Shown here: in pieces, positions 9,039-18,461 of the stretch
Layout of the letters: each line of letters starts with the position of its first letter
Numbering within the stretch: the first letter of the stretch is position 1
Source: Edaphobacter lichenicola
GTDB taxonomy: Bacteria; Acidobacteriota; Terriglobia; Terriglobales; Acidobacteriaceae
Direction: 5' to 3'
Assembly (NCBI RefSeq): GCF_014201315.1
Contig: NZ_JACHDY010000001.1
Location: 682,001-746,000, forward strand
Length of the DNA stretch: 64,000 bases
Program-made: the position numbers and the translations under genes
Notes under the pieces: generated by a model
Database searches by the model: none
What the model was told of the DNA's origin: nothing
Seen by the model: only the letters and a program-made list of their open reading frames with translations

Positions 9039-9180
9039 AGCCCCGGAGACCCTCCGGGGCTAACTTATTGACAATAAGGAATCTGTACGCAACCCATTTG
9101 TTATGAATGTTTTACAGCCATAATTCACCTGTACACTATTGAATACAAGCATCTTACGCCCCGGTAATATGGGGGGGAGG
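9039..9180 (-). repeat. Structured AT-rich triple-unit element, copy A
   Basis: Read on the minus strand it has a C-rich tract with a possible GCCCC/GGGGC pairing and three AT-rich units of about 28 bases; the first is CGTAAGATGCTTGTATTCAA, the second contains AACATTCATAACAAATGG, and the third contains TTATTGTCAATAAGTTAGC. It ends in a perfect hairpin, AGCCCCGGAG/CTCCGGGGCT with a three-base loop (9039-9061). The same order of parts occurs at 23711-23866 on the plus strand. It lies downstream of the BON-domain gene, in the same orientation. I find no protein in it. Confidence 0.8.
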
Positions 9181-9301
9181 GGCAGAGCTGGCCCAGGGAC
9201 TTTGGCCGCCAGCAAAAGATAACCACGAAAACACCACAGCAGCCACGCTTCACACCACAGACTCACCACAAGTTGCGGCAGTGTCCGCTCGCACCCACAC
9301 G

Positions 9302-9338
9302 AAAAAGCCCGCAAACCAGCCGAAGCCGCTTCACGGGC
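9302..9338 (-). terminator. Second terminator-like hairpin behind the BON gene
   Basis: On the minus strand, GCCCG (9338-9334) pairs with CGGGC (9311-9307), enclosing a smaller GC-rich hairpin, and is followed by five T residues. It sits just beyond a stronger terminator, so it may be a back-up. Confidence 0.5.
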
Positions 9339-9356
9339 GTATCAAAATCTGCGTTG

Positions 9357-9392
9357 AAAAAAGATGGAGAGAGCCAGAAACCAGGCTCTCTC
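9357..9392 (-). terminator. Rho-independent terminator of the BON-domain gene
   Basis: A perfect hairpin with nine-base arms, GAGAGAGCC and GGCTCTCTC, and an eight-base loop. On the minus strand it is followed a few bases later by six T residues. It lies 11 bases after the stop of the gene ending at 9404. Confidence 0.85.
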
Positions 9393-9403
9393 CCAACGAC
9401 AAC

Positions 9404-10762
9404 TTAGTAAGGCCGGTAGTAACCAGGGCCGTAGTAGTAGCCAGGAGGTGGAGGAGGAGGATAGCGGCGACGGAACTGTGGATCCGCGCCCACCGGAACG
9501 CCTGCACCCAGCCGGTTCAACTCCGCCTGAGACACAGTCGTAATATCCGCCGGCTGCGTCAGGTGGAAGACCAGGATCGCCTCGGGAGGCAGCGACGCCT
9601 CGCCCCGGCCCGAAGCCGCCGACACGCCAAGACCGGCCACACCGCCAACTCCGGCACCAACAGCCGCCCCAACGCCACCGCCGGCAACCGCACCGATCAA
9701 CGCGCCAACCGCGCCCAGCCCCACCGTATTCCCGACCGTGTTCCCCGTCTTATCCACCCCCTGGTGCCACCAGAAATCGGTAGCAATCGGGTAGACCCTG
9801 CCGCCCAGCGAAACAGAGTTGAGCTGCAACTTCAACTCGCCCTTGCCCTTCAACTCGCCCGCAGTATGCACCGCAACCACAGTTCCCTGGATAGAAGCAC
9901 CACGCGGAATCGCAATCGAACCACCAGCCGCCACGTCGTTCAGAATCACGCCGTCAAACGTAGTCCCGACCGTGGTGCTCTTGCTGTTCATCCCCTGATT
10001 GATCCGAACCCGAAGATTGGTTCCAATCGGCACCACCACAGCGTCCCCGCCCTTCTGAGCCACATAAGGCCGCGGCGGAGGATACTGCGAAGGGTAAGGC
10101 TGCCCATAAGCCGGATACTGCCCCGGCTGCTGCTGTCCTGGATAAGGCGGTGGATATTGCCCCCCCTGCTGCGGCGCACCATAAGCCGGAGGGTACTGAC
10201 CAGACTGCTGCCCCTGATAAGGAGGCGGATACTGACCACCCTGTTGCCCCGGGTAGGGGGGGGGATACGGACTACCCTGCTGCGAACCCTGCGGCGCAGA
10301 AGGTGCACTCGGACTGTTTGGAACCGGAGGACTTTGCGCTTGCGGAGGAGCGATCGAGCCATCAGACTGGAGATTCGGATTCGTTCCTTGAGATGTGTCC
10401 TGCTGTTGCTGCGAGGAGTTGTTGTCAACAACCGCAGGAACCGTACCAACAATCAACTGGTCCACAACCTTTTGAACCCCGGCCGTATTCGAAACCAAAT
10501 GGTCCGCCAGATCACGCGAGGGCTCATCCCGGACGGTGCCACTCAACGTCACTACTCCGTAAACGGTACTCGAGGTGATCGCCTGATCGGCCAACTCCGG
10601 GGCACCCGCTAAAGCCTTCAAGACACTTGCCTCAATCTGGGCATCGGGCACGGGCGCTGGCTTGGCCTGCGCTAACCCCACACTACCCTTCGACGCCAGA
10701 CTGGCCATCAAAAATGCCATCATCGCGAACTTTGAAAACTTGCGCTGAAACCCGTCGTACAT
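9404..10762 (-). CDS. BON-domain, proline-rich, glycine-zipper envelope protein
   Basis: A 452-residue protein from the ATG at 10762; the frame opens further upstream to 10801. A hydrophobic N-terminal segment ending near VGLAQA reads as a signal peptide. A BON domain follows, VLKALAGAPELADQAITSST then VVTLSGTVRD. Next is a long low-complexity region of YPPPYPGQQGGQY-type repeats, then a globular region with GTNLRVRINQGMNSK and IAIPRGASIQGTVV, then a glycine zipper (GAVGALIGAVAGGGVGAAVG). The end is YYYGPGYYRPY. BON domains bind membranes and zippers insert in them, so an outer-envelope location is likely. No specific function can be assigned. Confidence 0.85.
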   Translation of the reverse strand: MYDGFQRKFSKFAMMAFLMASLASKGSVGLAQAKPAPVPDAQIEASVLKALAGAPELADQAITSSTVYGVVTLSGTVRDEPSRDLADHLVSNTAGVQKVVDQLIVGTVPAVVDNNSSQQQQDTSQGTNPNLQSDGSIAPPQAQSPPVPNSPSAPSAPQGSQQGSPYPPPYPGQQGGQYPPPYQGQQSGQYPPAYGAPQQGGQYPPPYPGQQQPGQYPAYGQPYPSQYPPPRPYVAQKGGDAVVVPIGTNLRVRINQGMNSKSTTVGTTFDGVILNDVAAGGSIAIPRGASIQGTVVAVHTAGELKGKGELKLQLNSVSLGGRVYPIATDFWWHQGVDKTGNTVGNTVGLGAVGALIGAVAGGGVGAAVGAGVGGVAGLGVSAASGRGEASLPPEAILVFHLTQPADITTVSQAELNRLGAGVPVGADPQFRRRYPPPPPPGYYYGPGYYRPY

Positions 10763-10902
10763 AAGCCCCTCCGCTCCCTCGGCGCAGCACTCTATCGCCA
10801 CGCTAACATCCTATTGATGCAGACTCGGTTTTCAGAAAAAAGTTCCGCTCAATCCCTCTCGACACAGACAAGAAAGCCGTACTTAGCTCCACTTCGGGCT
10901 GA

Positions 10903-10931
10903 TTGACCTTAGCTGGAAGTAACGGTATATT
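10903..10931 (+). promoter_or_regulatory. Sigma70-type promoter of initiator tRNA
   Basis: TTGACC (10903-10908) and TATATT (10926-10931) are separated by exactly 17 bases and end six bases before the mature tRNA, matching a consensus housekeeping promoter. Confidence 0.8.
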
Positions 10932-10936
10932 CAAAG

Positions 10937-11013
<77 letters not shown>

Positions 11014-11038
11014 CTTAGCGAAACCGCCAACCCGGAAT

Positions 11039-11080
11039 AACCCGGTGTAAGAGCAGCAACATTTGCTCCGCCGGGTTTTC
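11039..11080 (+). terminator. Terminator-like hairpin after tRNA-fMet
   Basis: AACCCGG (11039-11045) pairs with CCGGGTT (11071-11077), with an inner GAGCA/TGCTC stem, followed by TTTTC counting the stem end. It lies 25 bases past the tRNA and could also act on the converging integrase remnant. Confidence 0.6.
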
Positions 11081-11130
11081 GCACGTTTTGCTGCTCGCTT
11101 TCATTGGGCTATGCGCTCCTCAAAATTCTG

Positions 11131-11940
11131 CTAACGACTGCTGCGTTTGCCTCGCGCTTTGCTTCCATCGTGCAGCGGAAGGCGCTTCCCGTTCGGAACG
11201 GGAAAGTCGGTCTTGCACCACTCACCCGCGACGGCCCCACAGTTCGGGCAATCCACGAGACAGCAACCGGCAGGGCGGATGTAGTCCTGTCCGATTGGCG
11301 ACGCGTGGAAATGCCGCCCCGTCATGGGGCTGACGAATAGCAGCTCCGACTCGATGAGTCCGACGCCCTCATCTCCCAAATTGGCGAGCGCCTCCCTCTC
11401 GGCTTCGCGAATGAAGTCGAGCAAGATGGCAGCGAGGTCCGGGTCAAGGGGCAGTTCGTCCTCCGAGTATTCCGTCTTGACCAGCTTCACCCGACCATGA
11501 ACGACTGCTCGAACGATCTGCATACTGAGTTTCTCGAAGTGGATGTCCGGCTTTTCGATAGCCAAGACTTCCTCAACGCGAAGACCCGAGCATTGCGCGA
11601 GTAGCGCCATCATGCGGTAAGGCTGCGGAATCAGCGGAAGGATCAAAAAGAACTGCTCGACAGTGAGGATCACCGGTCGTTTCCGGCGTTTGCTAATGCC
11701 CTTGATCTCGACGAACTCCATCGGATTCCGTTGCCACTCGACCATCTCCCACAGCATGGCTTTCTCATACAGGCGATGTATGACAGCCTTGATGTGACCT
11801 TTGGTTTTGGGCGCGGCTTCCAGGTTTCGTAACCATTCCTGGACATTCATCGGCTTCAGACGAGTGATACGAGTGGTTCCCCACTTCGCACGCACCCGCT
11901 TGATGACGCTGAGGTAGGAACTGGCTGTCGAAAAGCTCAA
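11131..11940 (-). pseudogene. Tyrosine site-specific integrase, truncated
   Basis: A 269-residue frame whose first part is a tyrosine recombinase: an N-terminal core-binding region, then LLAQCSGLRVEEVLAI with the first catalytic arginine. Further on it has a four-cysteine cluster, CCLVDCPNCGAVAGEWC, and stops soon after at HDGSKARGKRSSR. The catalytic H-x-x-R box, the later H/W and the tyrosine are all missing, so the protein should be unable to recombine DNA. The position, converging on the 3' end of tRNA-fMet, is the classical location of an integrase of an integrated element. I read it as the remnant of the recombinase that brought in the downstream segment. Confidence 0.75.
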
Positions 11941-12002
11941 CTCGCCTACGTTGTCGCAGGATTCACCGGGTCGAACCTTCTTGATTTCAAGCAGGCTTCG
12001 GA

Positions 12003-14237
12003 ATGAAGGTGGAGGAGTTTGCGGACATCGCCTTCGCCGCCAAATCCATGCCGTCCTTTGGCTACGGATGCGCCGTCTTCATGCAGTCGGATATCGTCAA
12101 CTTCCAACGTCAAGGTTGGCGATCGGAAGAGATTCTCGCCGGACTCGCTGATGTACTGCCGAAGAACGTTTTCCTCTATGTTGCCAGTATTCCGAATCTG
12201 GCCGCCCTCGGCACACGCTTCGTCTTGCAGGGTGGAACGCAGAACAACCTTGCCGTGGTCAAGGCAGAAGTGGACTTCATCAAATCCAGCTTCCGCGCGA
12301 ACGGAAAAGAGCCGGAAATTATCGTTCATGAACACTGTGGCGAGTCCGGAGCAATCGGCGCCGCACAGGAGGCACTCCGTCTCTGGCGTAATGGCCGGGA
12401 GACCACGGTTATCGGCCTTGAAGCTGTTGCGAACATCCGCTATCACACGACGCGAAATGAAGACACACGCTGCTATTTCTGCAAAAACAACTGTCTGCGT
12501 ACCTTCATCGATGTCGATGTAACTGGAGGGCAAAGCCCGGAGCACAATCACACCCTTGACGCAGCAGACCGTGTTGCAACGGAAGAGGAGATAGCCGAGG
12601 TTGTATCCAACTTACCTTCCCTTGAACAGATCCACGCGAACCTTCCACCACTTGAATCGCAGGGTTCCTGCAGCACAGGTGTAGGACACAGTTCTCCCTC
12701 TATATTCAAAGCAAAAGTAGAACCGCTAGTTCAGATTCAACTGGCTCCAGGATCAAATAAAGTTGTCGAGCTACCAAAACCCGCCGAATTTCAAGCGCGC
12801 AAGACCAAGGTCCCACTGCGAATGGGCGAACAGCGGCTCATCATCGCCACCTGCGAAAAGGGCACAGTGGAAGATCTCGATGAGATGAAAGACATTAAAG
12901 CCGATATTGACAAAGTCAAAGTCGTAAATCCCAACTACGTTGATATCGCTGCACGCGATGTCTTCCGTCACCATGACGTCGAGGTCGTCTCCGACGCCAT
13001 TCCAGCCACCCGTGGCTTGTTCATTTCAAAGGCAACCAAAGAACGCGCTTCACAGATGGAGCGGCGTAGAGACTTCCGCGTAGGGATTCCGCGTCTTTTG
13101 AACACCTATACTTATGCACCGTTCTTCAATGGATACTTCGCCAGCCTTGGACTAAAGTCCGAAAATATCATCTACTCCGATTACACGACTCCGGAACTTT
13201 ACCGTGCAGGCGCAAGTCGCGGCGCTATCGACCCATGCTATCCCTCAAAGATAGGCATCGCGCATGTCTACAATCTACTCGCGACCAAACACGTGAAGAA
13301 GCCGCTTCACGCGATCTGGTTCCCGATGTATGACGTCTTGCATTCGCATCTCGTGAACCTGACAGGATCGAACGCCTGCCCAACCGTAACGGCAACACCA
13401 GAGACAGTTAAAGCCGCGTTCACCAAGGAGAGCGATATCTTTTCCGAAAACAACATCCTGTACATGGATCCGATCTTAAATCTTCAGGACGAAAAGATTT
13501 GTGCCGACCAGATGTTCAAAGCCTGGGGACCGGTACTCGGAGTTACCCGCGAAGAGAACGAGCGCGCCATCGCCGTCGGATTCAAATCGTTGCACGAGTG
13601 CGAAGCCGAGATTCGCCGGCAGGCGCGAGAGACGCTAGATCAACTCGAACGAGAGGACCGCATCGGTATTGTGATGCTGGGCCGCGTATATCATCATGAC
13701 CCAGGCCTGAACCACGAGATTATGGAGGAGTTTCAGAAGTTAGGATATCCGGTCTTCTCGCAAAGCACATTGCCGCTGGACGAAGACTTGCTTGACCGCC
13801 TCTTCGGAGAAGAGGTTCGCGCCGGGTTGATTACCCATCCGCTCGACATCAGTGACGTCTGGAAGAATCGTTACTCCACCAGCACTAATCACAAAGTCTG
13901 GGCCGCAAAGTTTACGGCGCGCCACCCCAACCTGGTTGCGCTCGAGGTCTCCAGCTTCAAGTGCGGCCACGACGCTCCCATCTACGGGGTCATCGAAGGC
14001 ATCATCGAGCAATCAGGTACACCCTACTTCTCATTCAAAGACCTCGACGAAAACAAGCCCACCGGGTCTATCCGCATTCGTGTCGAGACAATCGACTACT
14101 TCCTGCAACGCTATCGTGAAGACATCATCAAACGCCGCCACATCGAAAGCAATATCGAAACGCAATTGGCTGTGTTCGAGCAAACGCTTCGCAGCCAACC
14201 ACGAGAGCGATACGAGATGGCAGTGGCAGGGTATTGA
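12003..14237 (+). pseudogene. 5'-truncated acyl-CoA dehydratase activase (BadF/BcrD plus DUF2229 type)
   Basis: 744 residues remain, with no frameshift inside. The sequence starts in the middle of what is normally the second ASKHA ATPase domain (MKVEEFADIAFAAK, then GTRFVLQGGTQNNLAVVKAE). It then shows a cysteine cluster, CYFCKNNCLRTF, and the DUF2229-type domain with RRDFRVGIPRLLNTYTYAPF and GASRGAIDPCYPSK. Full-length relatives are about 1400-1500 residues, so roughly the first half is absent. Upstream the same frame has a TGA at 11982, just ahead of residues that look continuous with the family (FQAGFG). The break lies next to the integrase remnant, so deletion or insertion during island formation is likely. 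A shortened but translated protein cannot be excluded. Confidence 0.75.
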
Positions 14238-14356
14238 AATTCGAGGTAGCACCTGAAACCTGCCGCATAGCGTCAGCGGGTCGCTGATCCAGGAGTGTCG
14301 ATCCGTTCTATGGATGCATCGTGGAGTCCCATAAATCGGTTCGCAGAGAACTACTG

Positions 14357-15127
14357 TCAAGGTCGGCGTGCAGATGGATTCCGAAGTAGATAGGTGTCCA
14401 TCACCCAACCGTTTTTCTCCCTAGCCGAGCTTCGAGCCATCTCGATGCTCTCCCTCGTTTCGGTAAGTCTTCCAGACAAGAGAACCTCTTTATCACTACC
14501 CACGTATGCTCCCCAATAGATCTCCACCTCTTTGTCTAGCACCTCTTTGAAGGAACACTTTCCGTCGAGCATCACAATAACGTTCTCGGTGTTGGAGATT
14601 AGGCCAGGCGATAGTTGACGACCCGTTGTGATACAAATCGACTCCCCTATACCATTCAGAGTTATCTTGTGGCGCGCTGCGAGGGCTTGAATGCTGGTAA
14701 TTCCAGGGATGACTTCGTAGTCGAAATGAATTAGACCCCGGCTAATAACCTGATCAATCACTCTAAGAGTGCTGTCGTAAAGTGACGGATCTCCCCAGAT
14801 AAGAAATGCACCACACTCATCCTCTTGCAACTCATTCTTGATCAGTTCTTCGTAGATTAGCGCCCGCTGCTGGTGCCACGCCTCGACTCGAGAGGCGTAA
14901 GAATCTATGGTCGGATCGCGCCCCGAATCGACGATCTCGACAGTTCTGTACGATGGCTCGTCGATGTATCGTTCACATATCTCTTTTCGAAACTGAGTGA
15001 GATCGTTCTTCGCCTCTCCTTTGCTCGTAACAAAGAACACATCAACCTGGTTTATAGCCTTAATCGCTTGAATTGTAACTTGTTCTGGATTACCCGGACC
15101 GATTCCAATGATGTATAGCTTCCTCAT
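14357..15127 (-). CDS. cobF: Precorrin-6A synthase (deacetylating) CobF
   Basis: A 256-residue SAM-dependent tetrapyrrole methylase. The N-terminus LYIIGIGPGNPEQVTIQA is the SAM-binding start of the family, and IWGDPSLYDSTLRVID plus VIPGITSIQALAA are later conserved blocks. CobF methylates C1 of precorrin-5 and releases acetate, a step specific to the aerobic B12 route. The frame is open to 15208, but an AAAAGGAA ribosome site sits about eight bases before the ATG at 15127, so this start is preferred. It is the last gene of the cob operon, converging on the truncated activase. Confidence 0.9.
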   Translation of the reverse strand: MRKLYIIGIGPGNPEQVTIQAIKAINQVDVFFVTSKGEAKNDLTQFRKEICERYIDEPSYRTVEIVDSGRDPTIDSYASRVEAWHQQRALIYEELIKNELQEDECGAFLIWGDPSLYDSTLRVIDQVISRGLIHFDYEVIPGITSIQALAARHKITLNGIGESICITTGRQLSPGLISNTENVIVMLDGKCSFKEVLDKEVEIYWGAYVGSDKEVLLSGRLTETRESIEMARSSAREKNGWVMDTYLLRNPSARRP

Positions 15128-15204
15128 ATGGGCATTCCTTTTTAATGGTCGACAAGGGTGGCCGACATTCCAGACATCAATACCCCATGCCAAGCTCATG
15201 AGCG

Positions 15205-16035
15205 TCATTGTGTTGTTCGATTAGACTGAATTAAGCGATCAATTTCCACGAGTACTTCTTCAAGTGTTTCGACAGTTGGAACGGTATGTTTGACAGGTCG
15301 CTTCACCATGACTACCGGTATTTCGAGTAGTCGTGCAGCTTGAATTTTGGTATATGTCGCCGACCCACCACTATTTTTAGAGATGACGTAATCGATTGAG
15401 TGATCCTCTAGTAACCGTAATTCTTCGTCAAGATTAAATGGCCCACGACGTAATAGAATTTCATGAAAACGTGGCAGTCGCCCAGTCGGTTCTTCGATGG
15501 CGCGAATCAGAAACCAGGTGTTGTGACAAGCCGCGAACGAACCTGCCTCTTGCCGACCAATCGACAGGAATACACGTCCATTCTGAACGTCAACAATACT
15601 GGCTGCTTCCTCAAAGTTTTGGACTTCATACCAAAGATCCGCTTTTGTCTTACCCCAGGGTGGCCGGATGAAAGCGATCAGTGGCAATCCTAACCTGGCG
15701 CACGCAAGCTCTGCGTTACGGCTGATCCGGACGGCAAAAGGATGAGTAGCATCAACGACCATCCCGATGTTCTCTTTCACGAGGAAAGAGGCGAACCCAT
15801 CAACGCCACCAAATCCTCCAACCCTGACAACTCCTTCGGGACGTGTAGGCTCGCTAACGCGCCCGGCCAGTGAAGAGATGGCATATAGGTCCGATCTATG
15901 TGCAAGACGCGAAGCAAGCTCAGTTCCCTCTCCAGTCCCACCAAGAATCAGTATCCGTGGCGATAAATTTTGAGATCCATCGGGCGTGTTTTCTATCTCA
16001 TCCGATGTTGGATTGAGGTGCGCCAAGTTACACAT
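15205..16035 (-). CDS. cobK: Precorrin-6A reductase CobK
   Basis: Rossmann-type reductase with ILILGGTGEGTELASRLA near the start, then VDATHPFAVRISRNA and the late block DYVISKNSGGSATYTKI, all typical of CobK/CbiJ. It reduces precorrin-6A to dihydro-precorrin-6. The start is uncertain: the frame is open to 16143, overlapping cobM by 86 bases, with possible starts at 16092, 16089, 16053 (GTG) and 16035 (ATG). I chose 16035, the ATG just after the cobM stop, because it still leaves about 25 residues before the nucleotide-binding motif. Function is secure; only the N-terminus is in doubt. Confidence 0.88.
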   Translation of the reverse strand: MCNLAHLNPTSDEIENTPDGSQNLSPRILILGGTGEGTELASRLAHRSDLYAISSLAGRVSEPTRPEGVVRVGGFGGVDGFASFLVKENIGMVVDATHPFAVRISRNAELACARLGLPLIAFIRPPWGKTKADLWYEVQNFEEAASIVDVQNGRVFLSIGRQEAGSFAACHNTWFLIRAIEEPTGRLPRFHEILLRRGPFNLDEELRLLEDHSIDYVISKNSGGSATYTKIQAARLLEIPVVMVKRPVKHTVPTVETLEEVLVEIDRLIQSNRTTQ

Positions 16036-16057
16036 CCTATCTTTAAATTGCACCTGA

Positions 16058-16846
16058 TCAATCTGTGTCCGCGGATACAGGTTTAACATCATCTTGTGTT
16101 TCCACCTCACGCTCTCTGGAAACAGAGTAGAGATAGCTTTCACTAAAATCGGGACGGCTAAGAGATCTTCCGAGCAAAATTAGCGCGTTTTTATCTACCC
16201 CTGACTTGGCAACAATCTTTTGGATATTAGATAGTGTCCCGCGCAGAATCATTTCGTCTGGCCAACTCGCACGGAACACTACTACTACCGGGCAATCTGC
16301 ACCATAGAGTGGCAATAACTGTGACGTCACCATATCAAGGTTCATGATAGAGAGATGAATGGCCATTGTCGCGCCAGATCGACCCAGCGTAGTGAGATCT
16401 TCACCGTTTGGCATTGCCGTAGACCGAGTTGAGGTCCTTGTCAGAATCAAAGTTTGAGCTACCCCAGGAAGGGTTAGTTCTTGATTGAGTGCAGCGGCGG
16501 CGGCGGCGAATGATGGGACACCGGGGGTTACGTCGTAAGGGATTCCGAGGGCAGTGAGACGGCGGGTCTGTTCCGCCATCGTGCTCCAGATGGAAAGATC
16601 CCCTGAGTGAATTCGAGCGACGTCGAGTCCCTTCTCGTCAGCGGATGAGATCTCTGCGATGATCTCATCGAGATTCATCTCTGCCGAGTCAACGATACGA
16701 GCTCCCGCCGGAGCATGTGCGATCACTTCATTAGGCACTAATGAGCCTGCATACAGACATACGGGGGAGCGGCTAATCAGATCTCTTCCCCGCAACGTGA
16801 GCAAGTCGGGAGCGCCAGGTCCTGCTCCAATGAAATGAACTGTCAT
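16058..16846 (-). CDS. cobM: Precorrin-4 C11-methyltransferase CobM
   Basis: A 262-residue tetrapyrrole methylase: [18 protein letters not shown] at the start, then [14 protein letters not shown] and [23 protein letters not shown], which are characteristic of CobM/CbiF. The ATG at 16846 overlaps the cobE stop as ATGA; the frame opens slightly further upstream to 16867. The enzyme methylates C11 of precorrin-4 to give precorrin-5. It is embedded in the cob operon. Confidence 0.93.
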   Translation of the reverse strand: MTVHFIGAGPGAPDLLTLRGRDLISRSPVCLYAGSLVPNEVIAHAPAGARIVDSAEMNLDEIIAEISSADEKGLDVARIHSGDLSIWSTMAEQTRRLTALGIPYDVTPGVPSFAAAAAALNQELTLPGVAQTLILTRTSTRSTAMPNGEDLTTLGRSGATMAIHLSIMNLDMVTSQLLPLYGADCPVVVVFRASWPDEMILRGTLSNIQKIVAKSGVDKNALILLGRSLSRPDFSESYLYSVSREREVETQDDVKPVSADTD

Positions 16847-17208
16847 AGCAGCACCGCCACTGCACATGTGCAGAAACGCCCCGTCTGGCGCGGCAAAATA
16901 AGATTGGCCGTGGGTCCCAGAGAAGCCAGCGCCGACGCTTCCGCGACGTTTGCAGTCCCAACCCTCGATGCAGCCAGCAGCGACTGACTTTTAATTCCGC
17001 GAACCTGCGCAAGAACACTCGCCGGAAACAGTACAAGCTGCAGTTTGAGCGCGGTCGCGACAGCTTCCCCGATACTTGCACAACGATCCAACGTTGCGAG
17101 GATGCCGCCGGGAGTAATTTCACTTACGCACTGTTGAATAAGCTGAATAACATCCGAAGATGTCGCACGAGAGGAGCAGCCAATCCCGATCGAACAAGAG
17201 ATACTCAT
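16843..17208 (-). CDS. cobE: Cobalamin biosynthesis protein CobE (CbiG C-terminal domain type)
   Basis: A 121-residue protein with [20 protein letters not shown] at the start and [12 protein letters not shown] later, the conserved features of the CobE/GbiG C-terminal family. The ATG at 17208 overlaps the cobL stop as ATGA; the longer frame to 17253 has no support. CobE is a small protein of the aerobic pathway whose biochemical role is not settled. Its presence with cobG and cobF identifies the pathway as the oxygen-dependent one. Confidence 0.88.
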   Translation of the reverse strand: MSISCSIGIGCSSRATSSDVIQLIQQCVSEITPGGILATLDRCASIGEAVATALKLQLVLFPASVLAQVRGIKSQSLLAASRVGTANVAEASALASLGPTANLILPRQTGRFCTCAVAVLL

Positions 17209-18461
17209 GACTTCGCCACCGACCATTGAGTAATTGGCATCAAATGACGCCATCCAAGGACGCCACCGACGGGTTCTGCTCTAGCTACGAGGATTCGTAC
17301 AAGCTCGCCGCCGTACAACCTCTGCCAGGTTGCTACCGCTATCTCGCTTTCGATGGTAACCGCGTTCGCAACGATCCGACCGCCTTTGGTGAGTTTGTCC
17401 CAGCAGGCCTGGAACAGGCCGTCTCTGCCAATTCCCCCACCGATAAAAATAGCGTCTGGCGGCTGCAATCCGTTGAGAGTCGACGGCACACTCCCCTTGA
17501 TTACCTTTAGGGTTGGCACACCAAGTCTCTTCGCGTTGATTAAAATTCTAGCGGCCCTATCTTCGCGTTCTTCAAAGGCAATGCACGAGCATGAAGGATG
17601 AGAGCGCATCCATTCGATACCTACCGTTCCTGTACCCGCTCCTACATCCCATAACTGTTCGCCCGGCAACGGCGCTAAACGCGCTAGTGTTGCGGCGCGG
17701 ACTTCACGTTTTGTCAGTTGTCCGTCTGTTACGTAGAAATCGTCGGAGAGTCCCGGAACAATCGGCAACGGCCTCGTTTGAGAATCAGCAACGCATACGA
17801 CCGCAATCAGATTCAAATCACCACATTGTTTTACCGACCAAATATTTGCCCGGTCGTCCCGGCGTCTCTCCGCAGAGCCACCCAGATATTCGAAGACGGT
17901 GAATTGACTCGATCCATACCCACTGTCGGTTAGAAATTGCGCGACTGCTGTAGGAGTTGTGCCGTCTTCAGAGAAAAGTACCAGCCGCTGGTCCGGATTG
18001 AGGTATCTGTGCATTTGCTCGATCGGGCGATTGACCAGTGATACCAGGACTGTCTCAGAAATTGCCCAGCCGAGGCGAGCACACGCAAGGGAGAACGCGG
18101 AGACCTGCGGTATAACAAGAAATTCGGCGGGGGCTAACTCGCGAGTGAGCGTCACACCAACGCCAAAGAGCATCGGATCGCCACTGGCTAAAACTGAAAC
18201 CCTACTCCGCCCTCGATGGCTTGTCAGAATCTCGTGCACAGCCGGGGCCATGGGCGATGGCCACGCTATCTGGGCAGCACGAACCGTTGGAACATAGGCA
18301 AGATGGCGAACGCCACCGTAAAGAAACTCCGCAGACTCTACAGCTTGCTTCGCTGCCGGGCTGAGGCCATTCCAGCCATCTTCGCCGATACCAACGATCG
18401 ATAACCAATGCTCCATAACATCCGATCTTGCAGCTTCAATTTCAGGAAACGGCATTGTCAA
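17205..18461 (-). CDS. cobL: Precorrin-6Y C5,15-methyltransferase (decarboxylating) CobL
   Basis: A bifunctional protein of about 418 residues. The N-terminal half is a CbiE-like methylase (WLSIVGIGEDGWNGL, LASGDPMLFGVG, VIPQVSAFSLACARLGW). The C-terminal half is a CbiT-like class I methyltransferase (LPGEQLWDVGAGTGTVGIEW, AIFIGGGIG). It methylates C5 and C15 and decarboxylates the acetate side chain. The frame starts with TTG at 18461 overlapping the cobIJ stop; ATG at 18455 is an equally good start. The fused arrangement is normal for aerobic CobL. Confidence 0.93.
   Translation of the reverse strand: MTMPFPEIEAARSDVMEHWLSIVGIGEDGWNGLSPAAKQAVESAEFLYGGVRHLAYVPTVRAAQIAWPSPMAPAVHEILTSHRGRSRVSVLASGDPMLFGVGVTLTRELAPAEFLVIPQVSAFSLACARLGWAISETVLVSLVNRPIEQMHRYLNPDQRLVLFSEDGTTPTAVAQFLTDSGYGSSQFTVFEYLGGSAERRRDDRANIWSVKQCGDLNLIAVVCVADSQTRPLPIVPGLSDDFYVTDGQLTKREVRAATLARLAPLPGEQLWDVGAGTGTVGIEWMRSHPSCSCIAFEEREDRAARILINAKRLGVPTLKVIKGSVPSTLNGLQPPDAIFIGGGIGRDGLFQACWDKLTKGGRIVANAVTIESEIAVATWQRLYGGELVRILVARAEPVGGVLGWRHLMPITQWSVAKS

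Noticed and set aside
9281..10612. Long plus-strand open frame (443 codons) antisense to the BON-domain gene
   Set aside because: Arginine-rich translation typical of the reverse frame of a proline/glutamine-rich gene; no ribosome site and no recognisable domain. The minus-strand gene has a signal peptide and a BON domain.
12003..14237. A complete corrinoid or ferrochelatase-type enzyme linked to the cob operon
   Set aside because: The sequence matches the DUF2229/BadF-type activase family and starts mid-domain; no cobalamin-pathway motif is seen.
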